From Excoecaria cochinchinensis (taxonomy: Eukaryota; Streptophyta; Magnoliopsida; Malpighiales; Euphorbiaceae), in NCBI GenBank assembly GCA_947683425.1, contig CANTUQ010000055.1, positions 3,026,001 to 3,090,000 on the forward strand: DNA of 64,000 bases, written 5' to 3'. A model generated the notes under the pieces. That model searched no databases and had not been told where the DNA came from. It saw only the letters and a program-made list of their open reading frames with translations. The translations under genes were made by a program, and so were the position numbers. Below, in pieces: positions 21,332 through 33,866 of the stretch (position 1 is its first letter; each line of letters starts with the position of its first letter).

Positions 21332-24003
21332 TGTGAAGCGCGCCGGATCCCGAGCGCCGCCCTTTCGGACCGCCCGCACGTGGGCGATCGGGGCATTTGC
21401 GAGTTCGTTGGCAGCTTGCGATGAATCGCAAGTGCGTCTATGTTGGGCAACAAGGAGGTATCATGGAGTCGCCACCCAATAGAACATTGGGAAAGTTACT
21501 CTCGCCTCGGAGAGCCTAAAACTGCGCTTGGTATCCATTTTAGGCCAGCCAGAGGGGTCACGGAAGGTGAACTTCTCACCCTAAAGAGCCTAGGATTAGC
21601 GCTAAAGTCTCGTGACCCAAGAAGTATTTTGGAGGATAACCTCTAACCTCTCGAGCCCAAAGACCAGAGCTGGGTCCGGAATTTCTCATCTATTTCTACC
21701 TCAATTATTTTATGATCAAATTTTAATATCATTAATTCGCTCTCTCTCCACACTATGCAATTGATTAAAAGGCGCATTTATTCACATCTTGAAAGCGATA
21801 AATGATCAAATAAATAATGAAAGCAATAGATTACAATAATACAAGGAGCGGAATACAACTCCCTTTTATAAAGAGTGCAATACATGCATAAAACGGGTTA
21901 TTCATTTAGATGGGAACGTTGGTTCCCGAATACTCATTTTACAAAAAAAGTATAGAATTCTCAAATCGGTTTAGATCTTTTAGTTTGGCATGAAAACGAG
22001 GACGTTGGTCCAGTTTTGTTAACAAATATTCGATTTAGTATAAAACATTTGTGTGGTGGTTCTTTTTAAGAGCGGTCAAAAATCATTTTATTATTACAGA
22101 CCACAAATACATAAAATGAAATAAAATAGTAATAACATATTTTTCGAATAAATAAATAAATTCATCCCAATTTACCTCTTCCGACCATACTTCTTAGAAA
22201 AACCACATGCCTCCCGCATTGCAGTCAAAATAGAAAAATGATATTTGTTAATCATGAATAAATAAACAATTGAATAAATATATAAACCAATGAATGATTG
22301 AATAAAGGGTTAAATTAAATGATAAGTAAATGAATAAATAATTAAATAAATAATTGAATGAAATAAATGAATATAAAGGCATAAATGACAATTAAAATGA
22401 CTAATGTCAATAAAAATAATGATGCTAATAATAATGTAATAAAATAAATAATGAATAATAAACAAACATAAAATAATGATAGTAATTATGAATGGATAAA
22501 ATAATGATAATAACAATAATAATAGCAATAGCATAAAATAAATATTGGTAAAATAAATAATATAAAAACAGAAAACTAAATAAGAATAAATAAATATAAT
22601 AATTATAATATTAACAATAATTATAATAGTAATAATGTAATATAACAACAATAATCATAATAATAATAACAACAATAATATAATCTCAATATTAATAATA
22701 AACAAATAATACTAAATAACTATAACAATAATATAAAATATTAATAATAAACACTAATAATAACAAATTAGACAATAATAATATTAATGATAATAATAAT
22801 AGAAAATATATAATAATAATAATAATAATAATAGAATAAAAAATATTAAATAATATAATAAATACAGAATTATGAATAAATATTAATAATAATAATAATA
22901 CATAAATAAATAATAATATTAATTAATATTAATTAATAATATATTAAAATAAATAAATAAATAATGGGCTCACCGGATTTCTCTCACCGGAGGTTCGTCG
23001 GAGCGGCCGTTGGAGACACCGCCAAGACCGAACGGTAGATCGGAGCGCCGGGAGTCGAACGCCGGTGGTCACGCGCCCGAAGGTCGCCGGATTCGGTCGA
23101 AAGTCACGTCGGCAGCATCCTCTCTTCTCTCGCCGATCTCCTCCACGCCGGCACCGATGGCTGATCGGAGGTTGCCGTTCGGTGCGTCTGGGTCTCCTCT
23201 TCCCTCCGGCGTGGCGCGTGCGGCGGTTCGACGCCGTGGCTGGCCGGCGGAGGCCTCGCCTCCTTCCCCCTTTTCTTTCCCATTTCCGGCGTCGTGGTCT
23301 GGGTCTGCTCCTCTCCTTCTTTTCTTATTTCTTCCCTCTATTTCCTTTGGCTTTTGTTTCTTTGCTCTCACTTTCTATTCCTTTGATTTTCTCTCTTTTC
23401 CTTTTGTTTTCTTTGATTTTCTGGGTCTCAGCTTCCCTCTGCTCCCTCTTTCTTTTCTTTCTCTTTTTTCTTTTCTTTTTTTTGATCTTCTTTCTTTGAT
23501 CTGCTGAGCCCCCTTTCCATTTCCTTGTTCTTTTCTTCTTATACCCTAAAATTAGGGTTGGTTTTGGGTCATAATGGTAATTTCCTCCATTTTTAGTTTT
23601 TAATTACTTTAACTTAATTAAATAACACACATTAATTAATTTAAATATTACATATTAATTAAACATTACATATTAATTACATTACATATTTTGCATCTTA
23701 ATATAATTAATCTATTTAATATATCATATAATTTATCTAATTAATTAAATACTCTACTAATTAAATATTCTATATTTTTATACCTATTTAATTTAATTAA
23801 GCTCACATATATTTTATCTAATCAAACCCTATATAAATTTCATTTTTTCATTTTTAATTATCCTAAAATATTAACTAATTAATCAACTAATCTTAATTAT
23901 TAATTTAACCTACCTATTTTATATCGAATATATATTTTTTTTGGAGGAATTATCAAGAACCCGAGATTGCCATCAAAATCTGACTCAGAACCAGGTGTCT
24001 ACA
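21332..24003 (-). mobile_element. 3' LTR of element E
   Basis: Read on the minus strand: TGTAGACACCTGGTTCTGAG at 24003 to ...GCGCGCTTCACA at 21332 (2,672 bp). It contains a long AT-rich (AAT/TAA) tract (22260-22960), a GC-rich block (22970-23280) and a pyrimidine/purine tract (23270-23530). It shows few mismatches and small indels relative to 31211-33866. The long open frame over 23010-23507 is on the opposite strand and is treated as chance. Confidence 0.9.
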
Positions 24004-24018
24004 GTTGCCCCCAATTTT
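24004..24018 (-). other. Polypurine tract of element E
   Basis: On the minus strand AAAATTGGGGGCAAC directly precedes the 3' LTR TG. It would prime plus-strand synthesis. Confidence 0.75.
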
Positions 24019-25315
24019 GGAGAAACTAGTGCCTAGACACCTAGGTGAGCCAAAATTCAAGAAGGAAGAGGGAGAATTACATACCTGGGGATGCCGAACC
24101 TCACCTTGTGGGCGCTGGTACATGTGCCCTTGCTGGTCTTTGTTTTGACCTGCGTAGCTTTGTGAGATGTAATGCTCTCTGACTACAACCTCGATCTGTG
24201 GTCTGTTCTACCACGAGTGTTCCGCTAGCCTCGTCTCGGCCTGCACGGAGTTTGTGAGATATAGTGCTCTCTGACTACAATCCCGATTTGGTGAAGAGCA
24301 GTGTTTCTTCAACTGCAGCTTCGATCTGTGAGATGCAGCATGCTTTGGCTACAACCTCGGTTTGGTGAAGGGCAGTGTTTCTTCAACTGCAGCTTCGATC
24401 TGTGAGATGCAGCATGCTTTGGCTACAACCTCGGTTTGGTGAAGGGCAGTGTTTCTTCAACTGCAGCTTCGATCTGTGAGATGCAGCATGCTTTGGCTAC
24501 AACCTCGGTTTGGTGAAGGGCAGTGTTTCTTCAACTGCAGCTTCGATCTGTGAGATGCAGCATGCTTTGGCTACAACCTCGGTTTGGTGAAGGGCAGTGT
24601 TTCTTCAACTGCAGCTCCGATCTGTGAGATGCAGCATGCTTTGGCTACAACCTCGATTTGGTGAAGTGCGGTGTTTCTTCAACTGCAGCTTCGATCTGTG
24701 AGATGCAGCATGCTTTGGCTACAACCTCGATCTGGTGAAGTGCAGTATGCTTTGACCACAGCTTCGATTGGTGAGATGCAGCACTCTCTGGCTACAATCT
24801 CGATCTGAAGAGCGGTGTTTTTCTAACCACAGCTTCGATCTGAAGTTCCCTTGCTAACCCCCATCCGATCTGCAAGGTGCGTAGCACTCTCTGGCTGCCG
24901 CGTGAACTGTGAGATGCAGCACTCTCTGGCTACAATCCCGATGTGAAGAGCGGTGTTTTTCTAACCACAGCTTCGATTTGAAGTTCCCTTGCAAACCCCC
25001 ATCCGATCTGCAAGGTGCGTAGCACTCTCTGGCTGCCGCGCGAACTGTGAGACAAGGTACTCTCTGACCGTGATCTTGATGTAAGGAGCAGTGTTCTCTA
25101 ACTGCAACTTCGGTTTGTGAGATGCAGTGTTCTCTGACTGCAGTCCCGCCTTGTGAGGTGCAGTGTTCTCTAACTGCAGTTCTGGTTGCGATATGCTCTA
25201 TCGCTGATGTTTTTCTTAAACTTTCTTTTTTTCTGCAAAAAAAGGAAAACGCAAATTTTTAGGGTAAATTATAAAAGAGACACGTACCTGTGGCAGTACC
25301 TGCCTATTGGGGTCG
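24019..25315. repeat. 74-bp tandem array and derivatives (element E)
   Basis: Six head-to-tail units of exactly 74 bp start with 'gtgaag' at 24291, 24365, 24439, 24513, 24587 and 24661. Each contains 'gcagtgtttcttcaactgcag' and 'gatctgtgagatgcagcatgc'. A degenerate 138-bp higher-order unit follows (24807 and 24945), then decayed copies to about 25190. There are no spacers between units and no open frame. It lies just inside the 3' LTR. Confidence 0.9.
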
Positions 25316-25580
25316 TTGTCAGTTGACGCTCACTGGGAGACTTTGATGCTCACTGGGAGGTTTTGATCGAGAGGCTTTGATGCTCACTGGGTTGGGAGAC
25401 TTTTGATCGAGAGGCTTTGATACTCATTGGGAGACTTTTGATCGAGAGGCTTTGATGCTCACTGAGAGGCCTTGATACTCACTGGGAGGCTTTGATCGAG
25501 AGGCTTTGATACTCATTGGGAGGCTCTGATACTCACTGGGAGGTTTTGATCGAGAAGCTTTGATGCTCACTGATTGCCTT
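25316..25580. repeat. Short tandem repeats 'tttgatcgagaggctttgatactcactgggag'
   Basis: Repeats built from two modules, 'ttttgatcgagaggc' and 'tttgat(g/a)ctcactgggagg', in varying order. No gene. Confidence 0.85.
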
Positions 25581-26345
25581 CCGGCACGGCGTGGACAAGC
25601 TTGCTTTTCTGGGTAGTGTCTGACAACGTTGAGCTGAAGGATCACCTTTAAGCATGGGTTCTATTTAGACCTTTCCCCTGAGTCACGTACATGGCAATAT
25701 ATACAAAATATTGTGTGTGTACGTGAGCATGTGTGTAAAATGTATATGTACACTTTGTGTGATGTGTGTGAGCGTACAACTTATGATAGAAAAAACTTAC
25801 CTGCTTGCCCCCGGCTTGGCGTGCATGAATAGGCTTGCTTCCTACTCAAAAGACTTTCAGATTTCGCCTCCTCAGAGGACTTTCAGATCTTTGCTTCCTC
25901 AGAGGACTTAGAAATTTTGCTCACTTAGAGGACTTTGAGATTGTGAGATTTTGCCTCGTAGGACTTAGAAATTTTGCCCCCTCAGAGGACTTGAGGGATT
26001 CTTTTTCTTTTTATGCCTCTTCAGAGGACTTTGAGAGGAGTGTCGAGCACCATGTATGCATGGAATGCACGTGAAAAGCTATGCATGCAAATGTTCAAGC
26101 ATGAGAAATGTATGCAGAGGGATAAGAATCGCCTCTGGAGAGGACTTACAGAACTGATTGCCCCGGAGAGGACTTTGGTTGATTTGCTTTGCCTCTCGAG
26201 AGGACTTAGGTTGACTTGTCCCCGAAGAGAATTTTGGTTGATTAAGAATCGCTTTTTCAAAGGGCTTGAGAATTGACTTTTGAGAAGGCTTTGGAGAATT
26301 GTCTTTTCAGAGGATTTGAAGATTTTGCCTCCTTAGAGGAGTTTG
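25581..26345. repeat. Dispersed repeats 'cctcagaggacttnnagattttg'
   Basis: At least ten copies of a 20-35 bp module containing (c/t)tcagaggactt, mainly 25850-26340, after a TG-rich stretch (25700-25790). Short open frames over it are translations of the module. Confidence 0.8.
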
Positions 26346-29300
26346 GGAAAAGTCAGCTTGTCTACATGGGACTGATGTATACTATCTAGTGTGCATTGGA
26401 CACCATGTATGCATGGAATGCATGTGAAAGGCTATGCATTTATGAAATGACATGCAAATGACTATGACCCTGAATGCTTATGCGTATGTCATATATGCCA
26501 ATGACTTATATCCATGTGGAAGATTATGGAACATGTGCTAAGAATCATTATTCTAACATGTTTACAAATGATCATGAATGAGAGAGACATGCAAAAGTTC
26601 ATGCATGATAAATATATACAAGGGATTATGTATGCAAACTATGTGCAAATGACCATGCATGCAAATGATCATGCATGTGGTAAAGATTCATTCATTGGCA
26701 TAGATGTAAAAAACCGTATGCAAAGATAGGTGGGATATGTTATATACATGAAAGCTATGTAAGGAATTGGGTGTGTGCGATGTGTGCACCTACAACTATG
26801 TATATGAAACACGTGTAGGAAAAATTATATACATGTATGTACTGCATGCGAAAATTGTGGATGTGAGATGTAGGCAAAGGATATGCCCATAAAGAGCCAT
26901 GTGCGTCAAAAGCACTTATGAAATCTATTTGCTAAAGCTCTTATGCCGAAAGACATGCACCAAGAATTGTACATGTAAAACTAATTATTGAGAATATTTG
27001 CTACAATTATGTGTAAAAACATTTGCAGAAAGTAGATGTACAAGGGATGTTGCTGAGATACAAGCAAAGTATCATTTTTATGAGCAGTGATAAGAAATAT
27101 CCCAAGATTGTAAAATGAGTGCAACCTATTAGGTACCTCAAACTCGAGTTTCTATCTGCCTTTGAGCATATTGAATGAACCACATTCTCAACTGATTCAA
27201 TCTCATCAAAAGAATTCGAGAGTCATTCCCAATGAAGTGCAAGAAAGTAAACACGTAAGTATCGATGTTTACTAAATCAGCATGTGAATATGAGGCATAC
27301 CATGCGATCTCTGTGTGTATGTGAAAAGGCCAAAACAGAGTTTTTCATCACTGGAAAGCAAATTCTAGTTGCAACTTTGGAGACGAGACTCAACTCGAAT
27401 GCAAATGCACTCGTGGCTTCCCGCTTGAAGCTCAAGAGACACCATACGCCTCTTCCTACGTACCAAACCTTACTAGAAGGTCATCTCCGCTAGTTAGATA
27501 AGGCCAAATCAAGAATCAATAGGTCTTACTTTGGTTGTAACGTTAGGCTCAGGTAGGTGGTTATCAAAGGAGGATCAGGTCACTAGAGAAAAATGGCCGC
27601 AACGTTCATTCGACGGATGGAAGGACCATTCCCAACTCCAATTGTATACTATCTAGATACTCTTGAATTTGAATTTGGGTAATACTTGATCTCATCAAGC
27701 TCAGCATAAAAATTAAGCTAAAAAATAGCTATTGAAACTTATCAAGGGGTATTATCTTGGGCCCTACCATTTTTCTTCTCTTTTTTCGTTTTTCTTCTCT
27801 TTTTTTTTCCGTTTTTCGATTTTTTTCGCTTTTCTTTTCTTCAATTTCGGTTTTTTTTTTATCTTTTTTTTTTCTTCTTTTTCTTTTTTTTCTGTTTTTT
27901 TTTCTTTTGTTTTTCTCTTCGCAAGCTCATGTCTCTAACTACACAAAACGTTTATCGATGAATCAAACCCCTTTCCAGAAGTGTAACCCAAAGATTATCG
28001 ATGATTGAAAATTTTTCTAGGGGTAAACCCATCCTTATCAGGGTGATTATTGGTAGCTCAAAAAATTGTCAAAAATTGAGGCTCTTTTCCCCAAAGTGCA
28101 AATCCATTTTCATCGGGGCAATTTTTGGTAACCCCAAAAAAATTATCGATGATTGAAATTTTCTTCTCGAAGTGCAGACCCATTCTTATCAGGGTGAATT
28201 TTTGATGGCCCAAAGGATTGCCAATGGTCAAGTCTCAAAGATCATCAATAATTAAAAATCTCTTTCAGAAGTGTAAACCCACTTTTGCTGGGATAATTTT
28301 TGATAGCTCAAGAGAATATCACAATGTGCATCCATCTTTACTAGAGCGGCCATTCTTCTAAGGGGAAGCCAAAATCATTTTAGGCGAAAGGTAGTTTTAA
28401 TGTATATAACAACAAAACTGGCACGCGTTTAGCATACCAAAATAAAGGCTCAAGGGGCTATCAAGCGATTGTAAAATAAGGGTAGGAAATGGTCATTTAG
28501 AGAGCTATACAAAAAAATGGTGCCTAAATCATTTTCTAGATTTAGCCTTATCAATGAGTCGCTTTGACGGGTAATCGGAAAGGTTCTAGTGCTCTTAGTG
28601 AGTTTTTATCCAATCCCCTAGTTGCAACTATTTTTTTCAGTTTATTTTTAAAACAGGCCAAAAGTGCTCTGAACTTAGAAATGACATGGTATGATCAAAT
28701 ATCTTCACGTGATCTAGCTCTTAAAGACCAAACATATATACTCCTTACTTAATTCAAAGTGGAATGAAACTCAGATTTCTAGAGTTAAGATCAAATCCAT
28801 TCATAGTTGAGAACTAATTAAGCAGAGTCAAATTTTGAATCAGAGGTACTTTAATGAGGTGCAAACATGTCAACGTTTTAGGATATAGCTTAACACAAAA
28901 ATATTTTTAACCTATCAAAAATGTATATGCACAAAAATTTTGTAGGCACAAAGAATTTTTTTTCTTCTTTTTTTTTTTTTTATAAAATATGCACAAACTA
29001 TGCATTACAAATCATGTATATGGAATGGCATATGCAATAGCGTCATGTACATTAGCAATGCGCGTAAGGATCTGTATGTGCGAAACATGTGTAAAAACAT
29101 TTGTATAAAAAATGCGTACATGAAATATGTGCAAAGATGTTTGTGTAAAACACCTGCGAAAAAATATGAGTGTGTAAACACTGCATGATAAATGATGTGC
29201 ATGCATAAATTTGCAATGTACATGCATACGATGAAAACATGAGTACAACCTATGGCACAGTATGGGGATGAATGTTCATGATATATGGTACATGTGAACA

Positions 29301-30150
29301 TGGCATAATTTAGACATGATAGAGATATGTATGCAAGATGATGACGTGATGTAGAATGAAGATGATCTGGCACGAAAATGTGCGCCCATGAGTTCGAGGA
29401 GTGGCAAAACTCATATATATAGAAGTGCAGAACATATACAAATAATGCACATGAGATGGGACACAGCATGAGAATGATTGTGTACAGTGAGCAGAGTATG
29501 CGTGCAATACGAGGTATGCAATAAAAGTGTCTGCACGAAACAAATAGCGTTCACAAAGTATGCGTATTTACATGGTATGAGCATGCAAGACATGCATTGG
29601 TATATATGTAACGACTGACATGCATGATGAAGAAATTATATGTACACGGCATAATTCATGTATGATAGTACATGTTCATGATATGGTATACAATGTGAAA
29701 AATGCAAGGTATTTTCTGTGTTTGATGTCTAGTCTAATGAAGTATGTTAATGTGTGCACACTATGACATGCAGTAGTATATGTATGTTCCAGGGCACAAT
29801 GTTAATGTACATGTGTAATGTGAGCATACGGATATGTACATGCTATGACACATGGTGAATGCACTTTTTTGATTTGATTTTTTTTTTTTTATGCATGTCA
29901 TGGTGGTAGTATGCCTGGGTGTGCTATAATGCATGTTAATATGTACATCTGATGATGTATGCTGTGTATACAGATAATGGCGCACAATTGATGTCATAAA
30001 GAATGTTAATATGTATGTATTGCGACAAGCATTATTATGTGCATGCATGACAAACGTGTTATATTTATATTCACAAATTATGATACAGCCAATTTATATA
30101 CAGAGTGCACGGGTTATAAAAAGAATCACATGAGACAAAATGCATGTGTT
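26346..30150. other. Non-coding filler of element E
   Basis: There is no recognisable protein. 26380-27120 and 28980-30120 are rich in alternating ATG/CAT/TATG steps (many ATGCATG words). 27760-27930 is an almost pure T/C tract on the plus strand (A/G on the element's coding strand). 27960-28330 has a loose repeat of 100-145 bp ('gattatcgatgattgaaa...acccat.cttatcagggtgaat.tttgatggc'). 28340-28980 is featureless AT-rich DNA. Confidence 0.7.
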
Positions 30151-30435
30151 TTATTTATTATTATCGCTCATAAACTCATCAGTCAGAAGATTCCGCTCTT
30201 CCTTTCCTATCCAGCCCATGATACCACCTACTAAATGGAAGCAAGAATACTCCACTTTTTGCTTCCTACTTAGCCTCGCGCCCTTTGTCGCTAAAGTGTA
30301 TTGTTTGATATGGGCAGAAGGGTCTGAAGTACCATCCATCTTCGGTAGCTCGGGCATTTTAAATCTCTGATGCAACAATTCTTCATTTCTTGAATCTCTG
30401 TCCTCGGGATTGATTTCTTTCCCAACTGATGGCAA
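30151..30435 (-). pseudogene. Tat gag fragment of element E
   Basis: 94-codon open frame from 30435 to 30151. The core 'FKMPELPKMDGTSDPSAHIKQYTLATKGA.LSRKQKVEYSCFHL' matches the gag of A and D, but the sequence then departs from the 'WYHGLD' region and stops soon after. Only the central capsid segment remains, too short for a working capsid. It may survive because it overlaps an RNA packaging region, which is inference. Confidence 0.85.
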
Positions 30436-31191
30436 AAATATTCAAATTGTTGGAATAATGCATAGAGGATAATATACAATGCATGAGCATAAACAACCAC
30501 ATGCAAGCACGTAGAGCTTTCCAACCTTATTGCCCCCCACACACGAGGTCATGTGGTCTCTTTCCTAGGCGGGGTTGACCCATGGGTTAACAGGGAACCC
30601 AATAGGCGCGTATAGTGCACGGTGAAAAACCGGCAGTATAACCTCTCTTAAGTAATGCACAAGCGCATGGATTATGATCATCATGTATTTAGACAGTCCG
30701 AATAAATTGACACGGACCTATCGGGGCATAAAAGCCTTTGATTAAGTGATCAGTCAAATTATCTGGATTTGTCCAATACATATTGATCCATGTAACAAGC
30801 AATGTATTATGGTTCATACCACCTAGGGAAAGTATCTATTGCCATTACATGGGCTTTGGTCATGGGTGATGAAATTTTAGGGCTACCCAAGCATGATCCC
30901 TGCCGACGGGTCTAGCTCATCACGAGCGTAACGACCGATCGGGTCACCATTTGATATACCATTTAGGTACGAGGCTTGGGCTGGTGATTATCCTTAACAC
31001 TTTCCCAAATTGAGTGAAAATGAGGAGGTGCTTCAGGAACGCACCGGGGCTAAAAGAGGGACCAAACTAGCGTATTCTAAGGCTCTAATGATATGCGAAT
31101 GCAATTTTGAGAGAAAGCGAATTTATGAATTAAATTTTGATCATAAATGTTAAGCGAGGTATTTTCGAATTGAAATCTCGAACCATAAACG
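30436..31191 (-). other. 5' leader of element E
   Basis: Untranslated region after the primer site. Read on the minus strand it aligns with 43109-43930 of element D: 'gtgttaaggataatcaccagcccaagcctcgtacc', 'gaccggtcgttacgctcgtgatgagctagacccgt', 'ccgataggtccgtgtcaatttattcggac' and 'gggttccctgttaacccatgggt'. No open frame. A likely site for dimerisation and packaging signals. Confidence 0.8.
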
Positions 31192-31209
31192 TTCCCAGCG
31201 GAGTCGCCA
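31192..31209 (-). other. Primer-binding site of element E (tRNA-Arg)
   Basis: Minus strand TGGCGACTCCGCTGGGAA, one base after the 5' LTR end. It fits the 3' end of a plant tRNA-Arg and resembles the Ogre/Tat primer site. Confidence 0.85.
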
Positions 31210-31210
31210 C

Positions 31211-33866
31211 TGTGATGCGCGCCGGATCCCGAGCGCCGCCCTTTCGGACCGCCCGCACGTGGGCGATCGGGGCATTTGCGGGTCCGTTGGCCGCTTGCGA
31301 TGAATCGCAAGTGCGTCTATGTTGGGCAACAAGGAGGTATCATGGAGTCGCCACCCAATAGAACATTGGGAAAGTTACTCTCACCTCGGAGAGCCTAAGA
31401 CTGCGCTTGGTATCCATTTTGGGCCAGCCAGAGGGGTCACGGAAGGTGAACTTCTCACCCTAAAGAGCCTAGGATTAGCGCTAAAGTCTTGTGACCCAAG
31501 AAGTATTTTGGAGGATAACCTCTAACCTCTCGAGCCCAAAGACCAGAGCTGGGTCCGGAATTTCTCATCTATTTCTACCTCAATTATTTTATGATCAAAT
31601 TTTAATATCATTAATTCGCTCTCTCTCCACACTATGCAATTGATTAAAAGGCGCATTTATTCACATCTTGAAAGCGATAAATGATCAAATAAATAATGAA
31701 AGCAATAGATTACAATAATACAAGGAGCGGAATACAACTCCCTTTTATAAAGAGTGCAATACATGCATAAAACGGGTTATTCATTTAGATGGGAACGTTG
31801 GTTCCCGAATACTCATTTTACAAAAAAAGTATAGAATTCTCAAATCGGTTTAGATCTTTTAGTTTGGCATGAAAACGAGGACGTTGGTCCAGTTTTGTTA
31901 ACAAATATTCGATTTAGTATAAAACATTTGTGTGGTGGTTCTTTTTAAGAGCGGTCGAAAATCATTTTATTATTACAGACCACAAATACATAAAATGAAA
32001 TAAAATAGTAATAACATATTTTTCGAATAAATAAATAAATTCATCCCAATTTACCTCTTCCGACCATACTTCTTAGAAAAACCACATGCCTCCCGCATTG
32101 CAGTCAAAATAGAAAAATGATATTTGTTAATCATGAATAAATAAACAATTGAATAAATATATAAACCAATGAATGATTGAATAAAGGGTTAAATTAAATG
32201 ATAAGTAAATGAATAAATAATTAAATAAATAATTGAATGAAATAAATGAATATAAAGGCATAAATGACAATTAAAATGACTAATGTCAATAAAAATAATG
32301 ATGCTAATAATAATGTAATAAAATAAATAATGAATAATAAACAAACATAAAATAATGATAGTAATTACGAATGGATAAAATAATGATAATAACAATAATA
32401 ATAGTAATAGCATAAAATAAATATTGGTAAAATAAATAATATAAAAACAGAAAACTAAATAAGAATAAATAAATATAATAATTATAATATTAACAATAAT
32501 TATAATAGTAATAATGTAATATAACAACAATAATCATAATAATAATAATAACAATAATATAATCTCAATATTAATAATAAACAAATAATACTAAATAACT
32601 ATAACAATAATATAAAATATTAATAATAAACACTAATAATAACAAATTAGACAATAATAATATTAATGATAATAATAATAGAAAATATATAATAATAATA
32701 ATAATAGAATAAAAAATATTAAATAATATAATAAATACAGAATTATGAATAAATATTAATAATAATAATAATACATAAATAAATAATAATATTAATTAAT
32801 ATTAATTAATAATATATTAAAATAAATAAATAAATAATGGGCTCATCGGATTTCTCTCGCCGGAGGTTCGTCGGAGCGGCTGTTGGAGACACCGCCAACA
32901 CCGAACGGTAGATCGGAGCGCCGGGAGTCGAACGCCGGTGGTCACGCGCCGGAAGGTCGCCGGATTCGGTCGGAAGTCGCGTCGGTAGCGTCCTCTCTTC
33001 TCTCGCCGATCTCCTCCACGCCGGCACCGATGGCTGATCGGAGGTTGCCATTCGGTGCGTCTGGGTCTCCTCTTCCCTCCGGCGTGGCGCGTGCGCCGGT
33101 TCGACGCCGTGGCTGGCCGGCGGAGGCCTCTCCTCCTTCCCCCTTTTCTTTCCCTTTTCCGGCGTCGTGGTCTGGGTCTGCTCCTCTCCTTCTTTTCTTA
33201 TTTCTTCCCTCTATTTCCTTTTGCTTTTATTTCTTTGCTCTCACTTTCTATTCCTTTGATTTTCTCTCTTTTCCTTTTCTTTTCTTTGATTTTCTGGGTC
33301 TCTGCTCCCTCTTTCTTTTCTTTCTCTTTTTTCTTTTCTTTTTTTTGATCTTCTTTGTTTGATCTGCCGAGCCCCCTTTCCATTTCCTTGTTCTTTTCTT
33401 CTTATACCCTAAAATTAGGGTTGGTTTTGGGTCATAATGGTAATTTCCTCCATTTTTAGTTTTTAATTACTTTAACTTAATTAAATAACACACATTAATT
33501 AATTTAAATATTACATATTAATTAAACATTACATATTAATTACATTACATATTTTGCATCTTAATATAATTAATCTATTTAATATATCATATAATTTATC
33601 TAATTAATTAAACACTCTACTAATTAAATATTCTATATTTTTATACCCATTTAATTTAATTAAGCTCACATATATTTTATCTAATCAAACCCTATATAAA
33701 TTTCATTTTTTCATTTTTAATTATCCTAAAATATTAACTAATTAATCAACTAATCTTAATTATTAATTTAACCTACCTATTTTATATCGAATATATATTT
33801 TTTTTGGAGGAATTATCAAGAACCCGAGATTGCCATCAAAATCTGACTCAAAACCAGGTGTCTACA
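31211..33866 (-). mobile_element. 5' LTR of element E
   Basis: 2,656 bp, minus strand, TGTAGACACC (33866) to ATCACA (31211). It is nearly identical to the 3' LTR, with single-base changes and short deletions in the AAT tract (about 32700) and in the pyrimidine tract (about 33300). Confidence 0.9.

Larger units (their letters stand above)
21332..33866 (-). mobile_element. Non-autonomous Tat-type element E, complete with TSD
   Basis: Minus-strand element of 12,535 bp with 5' LTR 31211-33866 and 3' LTR 21332-24003, nearly identical to each other. It has a tRNA-Arg primer site 31192-31209, a conserved leader, a short gag fragment (30151-30435), and then 6.1 kb without recognisable coding sequence before a PPT at 24004-24018. 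It has TSD GGTAA on both sides (21327-21331, 33867-33871). No protease, RT, RNase H or integrase is present, so it must depend on another element. The near-identical LTRs imply recent insertion compared with A, B and D. Confidence 0.9.

Noticed and set aside
23010..23507. 165-codon open frame on the plus strand in the LTR of E, also present at 32883-33362
   Set aside because: It lies antisense in both LTRs, which are near-identical by descent, so its presence twice is no evidence of selection. The protein is Pro/Ser/Arg-rich and then Phe/Leu-rich, reflecting GC-rich and T-rich DNA, and an indel already shortens the second copy.
24291..24740. CRISPR-like appearance of regular repeats
   Set aside because: Units are contiguous 74-bp tandem copies without unique spacers, in a plant retrotransposon.
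29005..29593. Several overlapping minus-strand frames rich in His, Cys and Tyr
   Set aside because: Produced by ATGCATG/TATG-rich filler of element E; overlapping in three frames with no domain.
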